Positions 32,950 through 41,231 of a DNA stretch of 64,000 nucleotides are shown here, one piece after another. The translations under genes and the position numbers were made by a program. The stretch comes from Microvirga ossetica (lineage in GTDB: Bacteria; Pseudomonadota; Alphaproteobacteria; Rhizobiales; Beijerinckiaceae). Below the pieces are notes generated by a model that had not been told where the DNA came from, made no database searches, and saw only the letters and a list, made by a program, of their open reading frames with translations. The first letter of the stretch is position 1. Each line of letters begins with the position of its first letter. Location: the NCBI RefSeq assembly GCF_002741015.1, contig NZ_CP016616.1:4800501-4864500 (forward strand), read 5' to 3'.

Positions 32950-34362
32950 TCATTGCGCCGCGACCTTCTCGATGTCCGGCAGCGTCCACGTCTTGTCGAA
33001 CAGCGGCTTTTGGGGGCCGTAGAAGCGGGCGAGCACCTCGAAGCGGCCGCCGGGGTCGGTCGGGACCCAGTTCGATTCCTTGCCGGTCGGTGCCGCCGGT
33101 CCGAAGAAGATCTCCGTCGAACCGTCCGCGTTCTTTTGCAGGCCAGGCGTCTGCGACGAGCGGCCGACCCATTTCGCCTCGCGGATGAAGGCATGCGTGT
33201 CGCGGTCGTAGACTGTCATCGACCAGTACTGGGTCACCGGCGCGTTCGCCGGCACGGTCAGACGATAGGAGGCCTTGCCCTCCAGCGGCTTGCCGTCCTT
33301 GTCCTTGCCGGTCAGCAGATAGTACTGGGATTGCCCCAGATGCTTGGCGCTGAAGAAGGCGAGGGTGTAGGCGGTGCCGCGGGCGTCGACCGGATAGGAA
33401 TCGGGGATTTTCCAGTCGCCCGTCACGTTGCGGAACATCTCCTCGGTCGACGGGAAGAACCAGTGCTCACCCTGGTGGAAGGGCGGCAGCGTGTCGTACC
33501 TCGCCTCGAACCAGGCCTTGGCCTCCCGGATCGCGCCGGTGAGGATCTGCTGCGTCTTCGTGTCGGGAGCGAAGGGCTTTCCGCGCTCGATGCCGACGGT
33601 CTTGAGCGGGTCGATCATCGCCTTGTCGCGTTCCAGCCACGGCTCGGCCTGCACCATCCGGTCGAGCGCCTCGAAGAAGCGCAGGTCGTAGGGAATGGTG
33701 GAATCGAACACGACATCGCTCGCGTCGAGGAAGACCGTCGGCGGCGGATTGGCCGCCTGCGCGAGCGGGTAGACCTTGATGCGCCTGGCGTAAGTGACGG
33801 CCTTGGCGATATCGGCCTCGCTGCCGCTCTTCGGCACCGAGCGTATCAAGGCATAGCCCTGATAGGTGTCGGATGGCATGGCGATGTAACCGGCGGGTAT
33901 GCTGGTCCGGTCGTAGCCCGGCGGCAGGATCAGGTACTTGCCGCCCCTGCCTTTGTCGACGCCGCCCGGTCCGACATCCTCGATGGCGGCCTGCCAGTAG
34001 TTCATGACGCTGCCGTTGAACAGGCCCTCGTCGGCGGGCGGAATCTCCAGCACCACGGGCCCGACATCCTTGGTGTTGAAGAACGGCATCAGATAGATCA
34101 CGTCGGGGTTGGGCGTCAGCGTCCGGTTCTTCCAGTCGAGCAGGCGCGACCAGTAGAGGACCTGGTTGAAGCCGCCCTTCGTCTTGGTGACCATCTCCTG
34201 GTACATGAGATTGTAATTGACCGCCGGCATGCCCCAGATCGCAGCCTCGACCGCGCGCCGTTCGATGGAACGGCGGGCGATGTCGTCGGCGGTCGGTGCT
34301 TGGGCATTTGCTGTCACCGTCACAGCAATAAAGCCGAGAGCAGCGAGAACGATGCGCTTCAT
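32950..34362 (-). CDS. Exported DUF1254/DUF1214 protein, copy 2
   Basis: A 470-residue protein with a short signal peptide (MKRIVLAALGFIAVTVTANA). DUF1254 region: AAIWGMPAVNYNLMYQEM and LTPNPDVIYLMPFFNTKDVGP. DUF1214 region: YWSMTVYDRDTHAFI, SNWVPTDPGGRFEVLARFYGP and the final FDKTWTLPDIE. It is the first gene of the tandem pair. The two copies have diverged widely, so they may have different ligands. Confidence 0.86.
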   Translation of the reverse strand: MKRIVLAALGFIAVTVTANAQAPTADDIARRSIERRAVEAAIWGMPAVNYNLMYQEMVTKTKGGFNQVLYWSRLLDWKNRTLTPNPDVIYLMPFFNTKDVGPVVLEIPPADEGLFNGSVMNYWQAAIEDVGPGGVDKGRGGKYLILPPGYDRTSIPAGYIAMPSDTYQGYALIRSVPKSGSEADIAKAVTYARRIKVYPLAQAANPPPTVFLDASDVVFDSTIPYDLRFFEALDRMVQAEPWLERDKAMIDPLKTVGIERGKPFAPDTKTQQILTGAIREAKAWFEARYDTLPPFHQGEHWFFPSTEEMFRNVTGDWKIPDSYPVDARGTAYTLAFFSAKHLGQSQYYLLTGKDKDGKPLEGKASYRLTVPANAPVTQYWSMTVYDRDTHAFIREAKWVGRSSQTPGLQKNADGSTEIFFGPAAPTGKESNWVPTDPGGRFEVLARFYGPQKPLFDKTWTLPDIEKVAAQ

Positions 34363-34521
34363 GCCTCTTCCTCTCAGTGCCGGCCGAAAGGGCAGGAGAT
34401 GTGTCCTAGCCCTGCGACCTGTTCATTGGGAGTCTAGGCGCAACGAACGAGATGAGTATCAGGTGAAACCCTGAGAGCCGGGCAGGTTTAACCTTTGGGC
34501 TCGCGCGGTATATCCCCTATT

Positions 34522-36246
34522 TCACGGGCTCGCGGAACCCGATGCCGAATCCGGGCTCTCTGTGGTTCGCGGCCGCGCCTCGGCGCTGCGGATGAGCTGG
34601 ATCACCGGCAGCAACCCGACCAGGACGATGACGAGGGCGGCGAGCGACCCGTCCTCGAACCGGCCCCTCGTGGCATAGGAGTAGACGAGGGTCGAGAGCG
34701 TTTCCGTGTTGAGGGGGCGCAGCAGCAGGGTCGCCGGGAGCTCCTTGATGCAGTCCACGAAGATCAGCAGGGCGGCGCTCGCCAGCGCGGGACGCATGAG
34801 CGGAATCTGTATTTTCCACACCATCTCCCGTCGCGATGCTCCGAGCGTGCGTGCGGCGTCTTCCAGGCTCGGCGACACACGGTCCAGTCCGGCGGACAGG
34901 GAGCCGGTCGCAATCGAGAGAAAGCGGATCACGTAGGCGATGATAATGCCGCCGGCGGCGCCCATGAGCAGGAGGCCGAGGCGCTCGCCCGTAAGATTGC
35001 GCCAAAGATTGCCGATGAGATTGTCGATGCCGACCAGTGGGGTCATGAGCCCGAGCGCGAGCACGGTACCGGGAATTGCATAGCCCAAGCTCGCCGCGAA
35101 GAGCGCTCCCTTGGTAAGGGAGTTTCTGGACAGGCGGGCGGCCGAGACCAGCACGATGGCGAGGATCAGCACCGCGCAGGTCGCCAGGACCGACAGGCCG
35201 ACCGTCGTCATCAGATGGGCAAGGAACTCCGCATCCAGCTGCTTGAACAGGCTGCCGCGCAGGGTCTCGCGCACCAGGAAGGCGACCGGCAGGATGAAGC
35301 CGAGAACGACCGGCATGGTACAGAGAACCGTCGCGATCCAGGCCCGTGCACCGAGAAGCGGAACGGGGTGCACCGTGCGATGCCGCTTGGGCGAGCCGGC
35401 ATAGCGCCGGTCCCGCCGCCCGTAGCGCTCGATCAGGATCAGCCCGACGACGAAGGCGAGCATCACGCAGGCGATCTGCGCCGCGCCCGCCAGGCTGCCG
35501 CGGTTGAGCCACGTGTTGTAGACCGCCACGGTGAGCGTGCGTACGCCGAGATATTCACTGGCGCCGATGTCGTTGAGCGCTTCAAGCAGCGCCAGCGACA
35601 CGCCCACGGCCAGGGCAGGGCGGGCGAGGGGCAGCGCAATGATGCGGAACAGCTTGATGCGGCTGGCGCCGAGCGTGCGCGCCACTTCCAGCATGCTTGC
35701 GCTCTGCGTCAGGAACATCGCCCGCGCGGCGATGTAGATGTAAGGATAGAGCACGGCAGACATCACGAGGATGCAGCCGGGAAGCGAGCGGATTTCCGGA
35801 AACCAGTAATCGCTCCGCGACTTCCAGCCCATGACATCGCGCAGGGCCATCTGCACGAGGCCGGCCGAGTCGAAGACTTCCACGTAGATATAGGCCGTGA
35901 TGTAGGTCGGCACGGCGAGCGGCAGCGGCAACAGCCACACGAGGATGCCGCGGCCGGGAAAGCGGTGCGCGGTGACGAGCCACGCCGTCGTGATGCCCAT
36001 GGAGCCCGCGACGATGCCGATGCCGATCAGAAGTGCGAGCGTGTCGCGCGTGCTCGCCGGCAGCACGTTGGCGATGAGGTGCGGCCAGATCTCCGCGTCG
36101 CCCTCGGCGGCGATGCCGATCAGCGCGGCGAGGGGCAGGAGGACGAGCAGACCGATCGCGAGCACGGCGGCCGAGAGCCACCGGGGGATGCCTTTTGCCT
36201 TTCGCCGGAACGAGAGGCGGAATGCAGTCTGCGTTTCTGCGGTCAC
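34522..36246 (-). CDS. fbpB: Ferric iron ABC transporter permease
   Basis: A 574-residue double permease with about 12 helices. It is an internal duplication with two EAA loops: EVARTLGASRIKLFRIIALPLARPA and EDAARTLGASRREMVWKIQIPLMRPA. This matches FbpB/SfuB proteins. It follows fbpA on the same strand after an 82-base gap that contains hairpins. No ATP-binding subunit gene follows; the next gene is the DUF1254 pair, so the ATPase must come from elsewhere. Confidence 0.9.
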   Translation of the reverse strand: MTAETQTAFRLSFRRKAKGIPRWLSAAVLAIGLLVLLPLAALIGIAAEGDAEIWPHLIANVLPASTRDTLALLIGIGIVAGSMGITTAWLVTAHRFPGRGILVWLLPLPLAVPTYITAYIYVEVFDSAGLVQMALRDVMGWKSRSDYWFPEIRSLPGCILVMSAVLYPYIYIAARAMFLTQSASMLEVARTLGASRIKLFRIIALPLARPALAVGVSLALLEALNDIGASEYLGVRTLTVAVYNTWLNRGSLAGAAQIACVMLAFVVGLILIERYGRRDRRYAGSPKRHRTVHPVPLLGARAWIATVLCTMPVVLGFILPVAFLVRETLRGSLFKQLDAEFLAHLMTTVGLSVLATCAVLILAIVLVSAARLSRNSLTKGALFAASLGYAIPGTVLALGLMTPLVGIDNLIGNLWRNLTGERLGLLLMGAAGGIIIAYVIRFLSIATGSLSAGLDRVSPSLEDAARTLGASRREMVWKIQIPLMRPALASAALLIFVDCIKELPATLLLRPLNTETLSTLVYSYATRGRFEDGSLAALVIVLVGLLPVIQLIRSAEARPRTTESPDSASGSASP

Positions 36247-36280
36247 GGGCTAATGGAAACGGCGCCACCATCGCCGGCAG

Positions 36281-36319
36281 CGCCTCTCTTGAAAGGGGGA
36301 GAGGCGGCTGGAAGAGCCG
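36281..36319 (-). repeat. Hairpins between fbpA and fbpB
   Basis: A stem CGCCTCTC/GAGAGGCG (36281-36288 with 36299-36306) is followed by CGGCT/AGCCG. Hairpins here often protect the abundant binding-protein mRNA and limit read-through into the permease gene; that role is inferred. Confidence 0.5.
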
Positions 36320-36328
36320 CCACTTGTC

Positions 36329-37366
36329 TTATTGGTCGAAGCCGACCTTGTCGACCAGCTCGCTCGCCTTCTTGCGCAGCTTGGCGATCTCGGCGATCTG
36401 CACGTTGTCGGCCTTCAGCTCGCCGAACGAGGCGATGGTCGGGTGAATCTTGATGCCGGCCTCGACCGGATATTCGGAATTGGCGTCGGCGTGGATCCGC
36501 TGCGACTCGTCCGAGACCATGTATTCCATGAACTTCATGGCATTGGCCTTGTTGGGCGAGTTCTTCGCCAGCGCAAGGCCGGAGACGTTCACATGGGTGC
36601 CGCCGCCTTCGAAGGTCGGCAGGATCACGTTGATCGCCTCGCCCCATTTCTTCTGGTCCGCGTCGGTACCGTTGAGCATGAGCGATACGTAGTAGGTGTT
36701 GCCGACGGCGATGTCGCAGACGCCGGCGAGGATGTCCCTGGCCTGCTCGCGGTCGCCGCCCGAAGGCTTCTTGGCGAGGTTGGCCTTCACGCCCTTCAGC
36801 CATTCCTCGGCCTTGGCCTCGCCCTTATGGGCGATCATGGCGGCGATCAGGCTGATGTTGTAGAGATGCTGGCCGGAGCGGATGCAGACCTTGCCCTTCC
36901 ACTTGGGATCGGCGAGTTCTTCATAGGTGATCTTGTCCTGCTTCACGCGCTCCTTGGAGGCGTAGACGACACGGCCGCGAAGGGCGATGCCGAACCAGTG
37001 GCCTTCCGGATCGCGATAGACAGCCGGGACGACCTTCTCGAGCGCCTCGGACTTCACGGCCTGAGTCACGCCGTAATCCTTGGCGGCGGCCAGGCGGCCG
37101 ATATCGACCGTGACGATCACGTCGGCAGGGCTGTTCGCGCCTTCGGTGCGGATGCGCTCCTCGAGGCCGTTGGCGATGAAGATCGTGTTGACCTTGATGC
37201 CGGTCTCTTTGGTGAACTCGTCGAGCACGGGCTTGATCAAGCCAGGCTCACGGGCGGTGTAGATGTTCAGCACCTCCTCGGCCGAAGCCGAAGCGCCCGA
37301 ACCTGCAAGAACACCGAGAACCGCAGTCCCGAAGAGCAGCCCACGTCCAAACGAAAGTTTCACCAT
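36329..37366 (-). CDS. fbpA: Periplasmic ferric iron-binding protein
   Basis: A 345-residue binding protein with a signal peptide (MVKLSFGRGLLFGTAVLGVL, cleavage near ASAEE). The start of the mature part, EVLNIYTAREPGLIKPVLDEF, and the paired motif VGNTYYVSLML with two adjacent tyrosines fit FbpA-type iron binders. It captures Fe(III) in the periplasm and hands it to FbpB. ATG 37366 is chosen because GGAGGT lies upstream and the signal peptide begins there; the frame is open further upstream without sense. Confidence 0.9.
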   Translation of the reverse strand: MVKLSFGRGLLFGTAVLGVLAGSGASASAEEVLNIYTAREPGLIKPVLDEFTKETGIKVNTIFIANGLEERIRTEGANSPADVIVTVDIGRLAAAKDYGVTQAVKSEALEKVVPAVYRDPEGHWFGIALRGRVVYASKERVKQDKITYEELADPKWKGKVCIRSGQHLYNISLIAAMIAHKGEAKAEEWLKGVKANLAKKPSGGDREQARDILAGVCDIAVGNTYYVSLMLNGTDADQKKWGEAINVILPTFEGGGTHVNVSGLALAKNSPNKANAMKFMEYMVSDESQRIHADANSEYPVEAGIKIHPTIASFGELKADNVQIAEIAKLRKKASELVDKVGFDQ

Positions 37367-37476
37367 TGCGACCTCCTCCAGCAACCGTGTCGGACAGCGA
37401 TTTGCCCGCCACACTTTGGCTTGCAGGAACCATGATCGGCAGGGAGCGTCAATTAAAAATCAAGTGATTTCAATAA

Positions 37477-37493
37477 CTTATAAGTATTCTAAA
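37477..37493 (-). promoter_or_regulatory. Putative iron control element (Irr-type box) upstream of fbpA
   Basis: Reverse strand TTTAGAA-TAC-TTATAAG matches the rhizobial ICE pattern TTTAGAA-N3-TTCTAAA at 12 of 14 arm positions. It lies about 110 bases upstream of fbpA in a strongly AT-rich gap of 149 bases. Irr would link iron uptake to haem status. Confidence 0.42.
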
Positions 37494-37515
37494 CTGCGCC
37501 CTCTTTATAAAACTT

Positions 37516-38178
37516 CTAAGCAGAGGCCGCCTTCCTGACCGGTTCGACATCCGGCAGGGCCGCATGCAGACGGGTGATCTCCTTCTCCATCGACTCCATG
37601 TTGTGGAAAAGTCGCTCGCTCGTGAGCCGAAGGAAGTAGAAGCCGAATTCGGGATTCTGAAAATAGAGCTGGCGCACCTCGTCATAGGAGATGCTCAGCA
37701 CTTCGCCTGCCTCCAGGCATTCGAGGGTTTGCGTGCGTGTGTTGGTCGGGGACATGAAGCCCATCTCGCCGACGACCTGGCCCTGAAGCAGCTCGATGTC
37801 GATCTCCTTCAGGCGGAAGCGCCCGGCGATCGTGAAGAACATGCAGTTGGCAACGTCGCCCTTGGCGAAGAGAATTTCTCCTGCCGTCGTCTTGCGGCGG
37901 GTCATGAAGGGCTTGAGCCATTCCATGGAAAGGTCGCTCTTCGAGGCCTGCTTTACGCGCTTGATCAGGCCGAGCATTTGATACAGGCGCACGCTGTTGA
38001 TCGGCAGCAGGATCAGATTGGCCACGACGCCCGGGATATTGCCCAGGAAGGTGGAGACGACCAGGGAGCAGATGTTCGCCCCGATCCCGATGCAGCGCAG
38101 CGGGATGATCGTCTTCATCGCGCTGCCCGTGATGGCAAGAGCCGCCCCGAACCAGCCGATTGCCTCAACCCATGTCAT
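37516..38178 (-). CDS. Membrane-anchored cyclic-nucleotide-binding-domain protein
   Basis: A 220-residue protein. The N-terminal 70 residues hold two or three hydrophobic helices (AIGWFGAALAITGSAM, IGIGANICSLVVSTFLG, VVANLILLPINSVRLY). The remainder is a Crp-like cNMP-binding barrel (GEILFAKGDVANCMFFTIAGRFRL, then GQVVGEMGFMSPTNTRTQTLECLEAG) and a short C-terminal helix (LFHNMESMEKEITRLHAAL). There is no DNA-binding domain. The usual PRSA core of the phosphate-binding cassette reads NTRTQT, so nucleotide binding is doubtful. It may sense a ligand at the membrane. Neighbouring fbpA starts 149 bases downstream. Confidence 0.78.
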   Translation of the reverse strand: MTWVEAIGWFGAALAITGSAMKTIIPLRCIGIGANICSLVVSTFLGNIPGVVANLILLPINSVRLYQMLGLIKRVKQASKSDLSMEWLKPFMTRRKTTAGEILFAKGDVANCMFFTIAGRFRLKEIDIELLQGQVVGEMGFMSPTNTRTQTLECLEAGEVLSISYDEVRQLYFQNPEFGFYFLRLTSERLFHNMESMEKEITRLHAALPDVEPVRKAASA

Positions 38179-38380
38179 GAAGATTCACCCGCAGTTTTTC
38201 CTTATCGTTACGTCATATAGCATCAGGACAGGAATCCGCGCCAGCTACGCATTGGCGCACTATGAGATGCTCTTAAGGAGAGTGTCCATCCTCATGCTTG
38301 GGCGCATCTGGACGTCCACGCACCCACGCGGATTGCCTGTCGGGCATTGTGGGCTTTCGACGCGAGAGAGAGGCCGTCCG

Positions 38381-38608
38381 TCAGGGGCGCGGCATGGTCG
38401 TCCCACTCGGTACGCTCAGGGCCCGACGCCGCGCCGAGGTTGCGTTTCCCTGGTTGGCCGAGGGGCGGCCCGCCGTCGTGCCGGCCAGGGAAGGCGGGGG
38501 CGGAACGGGATCGCGCGGCAGAACGCCGACAGGTGCGGTGGAGGCGACGCAGCCGCTCAGCACGAGGCCGGCAAGAAGAATAGCGGGAAACGTTACGGAA
38601 GGGCGCAT
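38381..38608 (-). CDS. Small putative lipoprotein
   Basis: A 75-residue protein with signal peptide and lipobox (PAILLAGLVLSGCVAST, Cys20). The rest is a Pro/Ser/Thr/Arg-rich, probably unstructured tail. GGAGT lies about eight bases before the ATG on the reverse strand. Other frames are open on the forward strand here, but this one has the coherent signal peptide and binding site. Confidence 0.6.
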   Translation of the reverse strand: MRPSVTFPAILLAGLVLSGCVASTAPVGVLPRDPVPPPPSLAGTTAGRPSANQGNATSARRRALSVPSGTTMPRP

Positions 38609-38771
38609 GGTTTTACTCCACAGGAATCGCCGGAAAAGCTAGACTATAGAGAAGGGAAGTCGAGTCTCTCACCGATCTCATGAAAGTTGGATGGCGAGGC
38701 CTCCTCGGGACTGGGGCGGAGCCTATTTAGGACAGAAGCGTTCCGAGAGGAGCTGCTGGAGGACGTGTTCC

Positions 38772-39509
38772 GTGAAAATTGCAGGAGTTCTGCTGGCCAT
38801 ATGCGTTTGCGCAGGCCCGGCCATGGCCAAATGCCAGGACGCGCCGGCACCGGGGGTCGACTGGTCGGGGTGCTCCAAGGCGCGCCTCATGCTGACGAAC
38901 GAGGACCTGACCGGCATCGTCGTCCAGCGCTCGCTTCTCACTTTGAGCGACTTCGCCGCTTCGCGAATGGCCGGAGCCAAATTGAGCGAGACGGAAGTCA
39001 GCCGCACCCGGTTCGAAGGGGCCGATCTCTCGCGGTCGGATTTCACCAAGGCGCTCGGCTGGCGGGCCAATTTCGCGCAGGCCAATCTAACCGGCGCCAA
39101 CTTCAGCGCCGCGGATATGAACCGTTCGAACTTCGCTCAGGTCAAAGCGGCGGGTTCCAATTTCAGCAAAGCCGAGTTGAACCGCTCCGACTTCAGCGGC
39201 GCCGATCTCACCGGCGCCAACATGTCAAAGGCGGAGGTGGCGCGGGTCCTGTTCCAGAACGCGCGGGTGACCGGTGTCGACTTCAGCTATTCCAATCTCT
39301 CGCGATCGCGGCTCGAAGGGCGGGATCTGAAGGGAGCGAACCTGACGGGGGCCTACTTCTACTTGACGCAGCTCGGCGGTGCGGACCTGTCCGGTGTGAG
39401 CGGGTTGAGCCAGGCCCAGATCGATATCGCCTGCGGCACGGAGCAGACCAAGCTTCCCGCCGGGCTCAACGCGCCCAAAGGCTGGCCCTGTAAGGAGGAA
39501 GAGGACTGA
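38772..39509 (+). CDS. Exported pentapeptide-repeat protein, GTG start
   Basis: A 245-residue protein with a signal peptide (VKIAGVLLAICVCAGPAMA) and about 20 tandem pentapeptide repeats of the A(D/N)LxX type (GADLSRSDFTKALGWRANF, QANLTGANFSAADMNRSNF, KAELNRSDFSGADLTGANM), which fold as a right-handed quadrilateral beta-helix. Cys pairs near each end (CQDAPAPGVDWSGC; ACGTEQTKL...WPC) may be disulfides. GTG 38772 has GGAGGA eight bases upstream; the frame upstream of it is open but does not read as protein. Cytosolic relatives can mimic DNA and protect gyrase, but export argues for an envelope role. Function unknown. Confidence 0.82.
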   Translation: MKIAGVLLAICVCAGPAMAKCQDAPAPGVDWSGCSKARLMLTNEDLTGIVVQRSLLTLSDFAASRMAGAKLSETEVSRTRFEGADLSRSDFTKALGWRANFAQANLTGANFSAADMNRSNFAQVKAAGSNFSKAELNRSDFSGADLTGANMSKAEVARVLFQNARVTGVDFSYSNLSRSRLEGRDLKGANLTGAYFYLTQLGGADLSGVSGLSQAQIDIACGTEQTKLPAGLNAPKGWPCKEEED

Positions 39510-39636
39510 ACGGCTGCGGATGCGTTGAAACCAAGCCGCAGCGTGGCCGTTGGAATCGTTGAAGCGTCCCGGAGAGGGGAAAGGCTTAAGGCACCGTTCT
39601 CACGGGACGCCGTTTCTTTGAAGGAGTGCGCTCGTT

Positions 39637-40086
39637 TTGACCACGCTCAAGGAATTCGAGGATGCCCTGCGCGAGCAGGGAATGCACATGGCTCTCGCGA
39701 TCCTGCAGAAGCTTCGGGAGCGGGACCGAACCACAAGGACGATCGCCCCCGCCCGCCGTATCGCCGGCAGAAAAATGACTCCCGAACTGGCCAGGCAGAT
39801 CCTGGACCTCCACGCCACGACGGAGATGACCCAGCAGGAGATTGCATTCCAGCTGAGCGTCAATCAGGGGCGGGTCAACGAGGTCATCAAGCGCGGGAAG
39901 TGGCTCGACGACAATCCTGCAGCGCCGGAGGCGGTCGCGCGGGACAAGGCGAAGGCGCGGATGTCTCACCCTGCCACTGCAAGGCACTCCGACAAGCGAG
40001 AGACGAAAGCCGTCTCGTCATCCGATAGAAAGCGGCAGGGCGGGAAGGGAAGCCAACAGGCGCAGCTGCTTCTGGGCGATCTCTGA
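39637..40086 (+). CDS. Small helix-turn-helix protein
   Basis: A 149-residue basic protein. Residues about 50-90 (LARQILDLHATTEMTQQEIAFQLSVNQGRVNEVIKRGKW) form a resolvase/Hin-like helix-turn-helix, common in small rhizobial regulators. The C-terminal 50 residues are Lys/Arg/Ser-rich and probably disordered. The start taken is TTG 39637, with AAGGAG about 12 bases upstream; ATG 39682 is possible but would cut the first helix. Alone between unrelated genes. Role unknown, presumably DNA binding. Confidence 0.68.
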   Translation: MTTLKEFEDALREQGMHMALAILQKLRERDRTTRTIAPARRIAGRKMTPELARQILDLHATTEMTQQEIAFQLSVNQGRVNEVIKRGKWLDDNPAAPEAVARDKAKARMSHPATARHSDKRETKAVSSSDRKRQGGKGSQQAQLLLGDL

Positions 40087-40115
40087 CCGCAGCGCCGGGG
40101 TCCGACCATTCCCAG

Positions 40116-40142
40116 AAAAAACCCCGCCCAGAGGGCAGGGTT
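40116..40142 (-). terminator. Strong reverse-strand terminator without a reverse-strand gene
   Basis: On the reverse strand AACCCTGCCC-TCT-GGGCGGGGTT is followed by TTTT (T6 in all). The 10-bp stem has one G-U pair. No protein gene on that strand lies upstream before the divergent-direction porin-like gene. Confidence 0.75.
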
Positions 40143-40177
40143 GAGTGATCTCCTCGCCTTCGGTTGTCAAGCCGAAA
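40116..40177 (-). ncRNA. Candidate small RNA
   Basis: Inferred from a promoter-like pair on the reverse strand (TTGACA at 40209-40214, TAATAT at 40184-40189, spacing 19) ending at the strong terminator 40116-40142. The transcript would be about 60 bases. The spacing is longer than ideal and the ends are guesses. Confidence 0.3.
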
Positions 40178-40406
40178 ACATGAATATTAGGGCATGCCTT
40201 CCAAGTAATGTCAAATTGCTTTAAATAAAATTTTAAGAGAATTATTTCTATTTGCTTTGACAAAATTCTCTTATCCTAAAGTGGTACTACTTTTCCGCCT
40301 CTTGAGTATCGCGTGACTTAATGAGTGTTGCTGCTTTGCCATAGCATTCCTCTGCGGAAGAAGCGTAAGTTTTCACCGTGAGTCCTCACACTAAGGGGTT
40401 ACGGTT

Positions 40407-41180
40407 ATGAGAAAGTGCGTAATTAGCCTCCTAGCAGGGGTTGCAGGCGTCACGCTTGCTGCAGCCGCTGCCTCAGCGGCGGATCTTCCCAGTCAGGCCC
40501 CGCCTCCGGCACCGATCATTGCGGCTCCGATCTTCACCTGGACGGGCTTCTATGCTGGTGTCAACGCCGGCTGGGGCTGGCGCGACAGCAACCGGCAGAC
40601 CGTCATTCTCGACGGTGCGGTGCCGGGCACGCTGTTCTTCCCCGACAACGGTGACGGCGGTTTCACCGGCGGCGGTCAGATCGGCTACAACTACCAGATC
40701 GGCTCCTTCGTGATCGGTGTTGAGACCGACATCCAATGGGCCGACACCAATCAGGACGAGACGGTTGCGTTCATTCCGCTCGGCACGCCCGGCACATTCG
40801 TGCCCGGCACCTTCGACAACAACCTGTCGGATTGGTTCGGCACATTGCGCGCCCGCGCCGGTGTCGCCTTTGATCGCGTACTGATCTACGCCACCGGCGG
40901 TCTGGCTTATACGGACAACAACACCGGCTGGGTGGCCGGTGGTGGCGTCGAATGGGCTCTGCCGGTGAACTGGTTCGGCTCCTCGGCGGTGACCTTCGGC
41001 CTCGAGGGTCTGTGGATCAGCGTCGACAGCGACGACGACAACCTCTTCAACGGCACTGTCGGCACCTTCACGCCGGTTGGTGGCGACCCCATCGCACTGA
41101 TTGCGCCGGCGACGCAGAACAACGAGAACGAATTCTTCGTCGCTCGGGCCAAGCTGAACTTCAAGTTCGGCACCTACTGA
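40407..41180 (+). CDS. Outer membrane beta-barrel protein, Omp25/Omp31 type
   Basis: A 257-residue outer membrane protein with signal peptide (MRKCVISLLAGVAGVTLAAA, cleavage near ASAAD), a Pro-rich linker and the family opening FTWTGFYAGVNAGWGW. Alternating beta strands with glycine turns (GGQIGYNYQIGSFVIGVETD, RARAGVAFDRVLIYATGGLAY) and the C-terminal strand FFVARAKLNFKFGTY predict an eight-stranded barrel. Omp25/31 proteins are abundant surface proteins in rhizobia and Brucella. A strong terminator follows. Confidence 0.9.
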   Translation: MRKCVISLLAGVAGVTLAAAAASAADLPSQAPPPAPIIAAPIFTWTGFYAGVNAGWGWRDSNRQTVILDGAVPGTLFFPDNGDGGFTGGGQIGYNYQIGSFVIGVETDIQWADTNQDETVAFIPLGTPGTFVPGTFDNNLSDWFGTLRARAGVAFDRVLIYATGGLAYTDNNTGWVAGGGVEWALPVNWFGSSAVTFGLEGLWISVDSDDDNLFNGTVGTFTPVGGDPIALIAPATQNNENEFFVARAKLNFKFGTY

Positions 41181-41203
41181 GCCCACACAACATAGCACTC
41201 GAG

Positions 41204-41231
41204 AAGGCCCGGAGCGATCCGGGCCTTTTTC
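41204..41231 (+). terminator. Rho-independent terminator of the porin-like gene
   Basis: A perfect stem AAGGCCCGGA (41204-41213) and TCCGGGCCTT (41218-41227), loop GCGA, followed by TTT. Confidence 0.85.

Larger units (their letters stand above)
40087..40406. other. AT-rich 320-bp gap ahead of the porin-like gene
   Basis: No credible protein gene. The left part holds a reverse-strand terminator with an upstream reverse-strand promoter-like pair (see the candidate small RNA). The right part, 40250-40406, would be the long leader of the outer membrane protein gene, with a TTGACA at 40257-40262 but no matching -10 at good spacing. Confidence 0.6.

Noticed and set aside
40018..40263. Reverse-strand frame of 81 codons
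   Set aside because: It crosses a strong terminator for the same strand and its composition is not protein-like.
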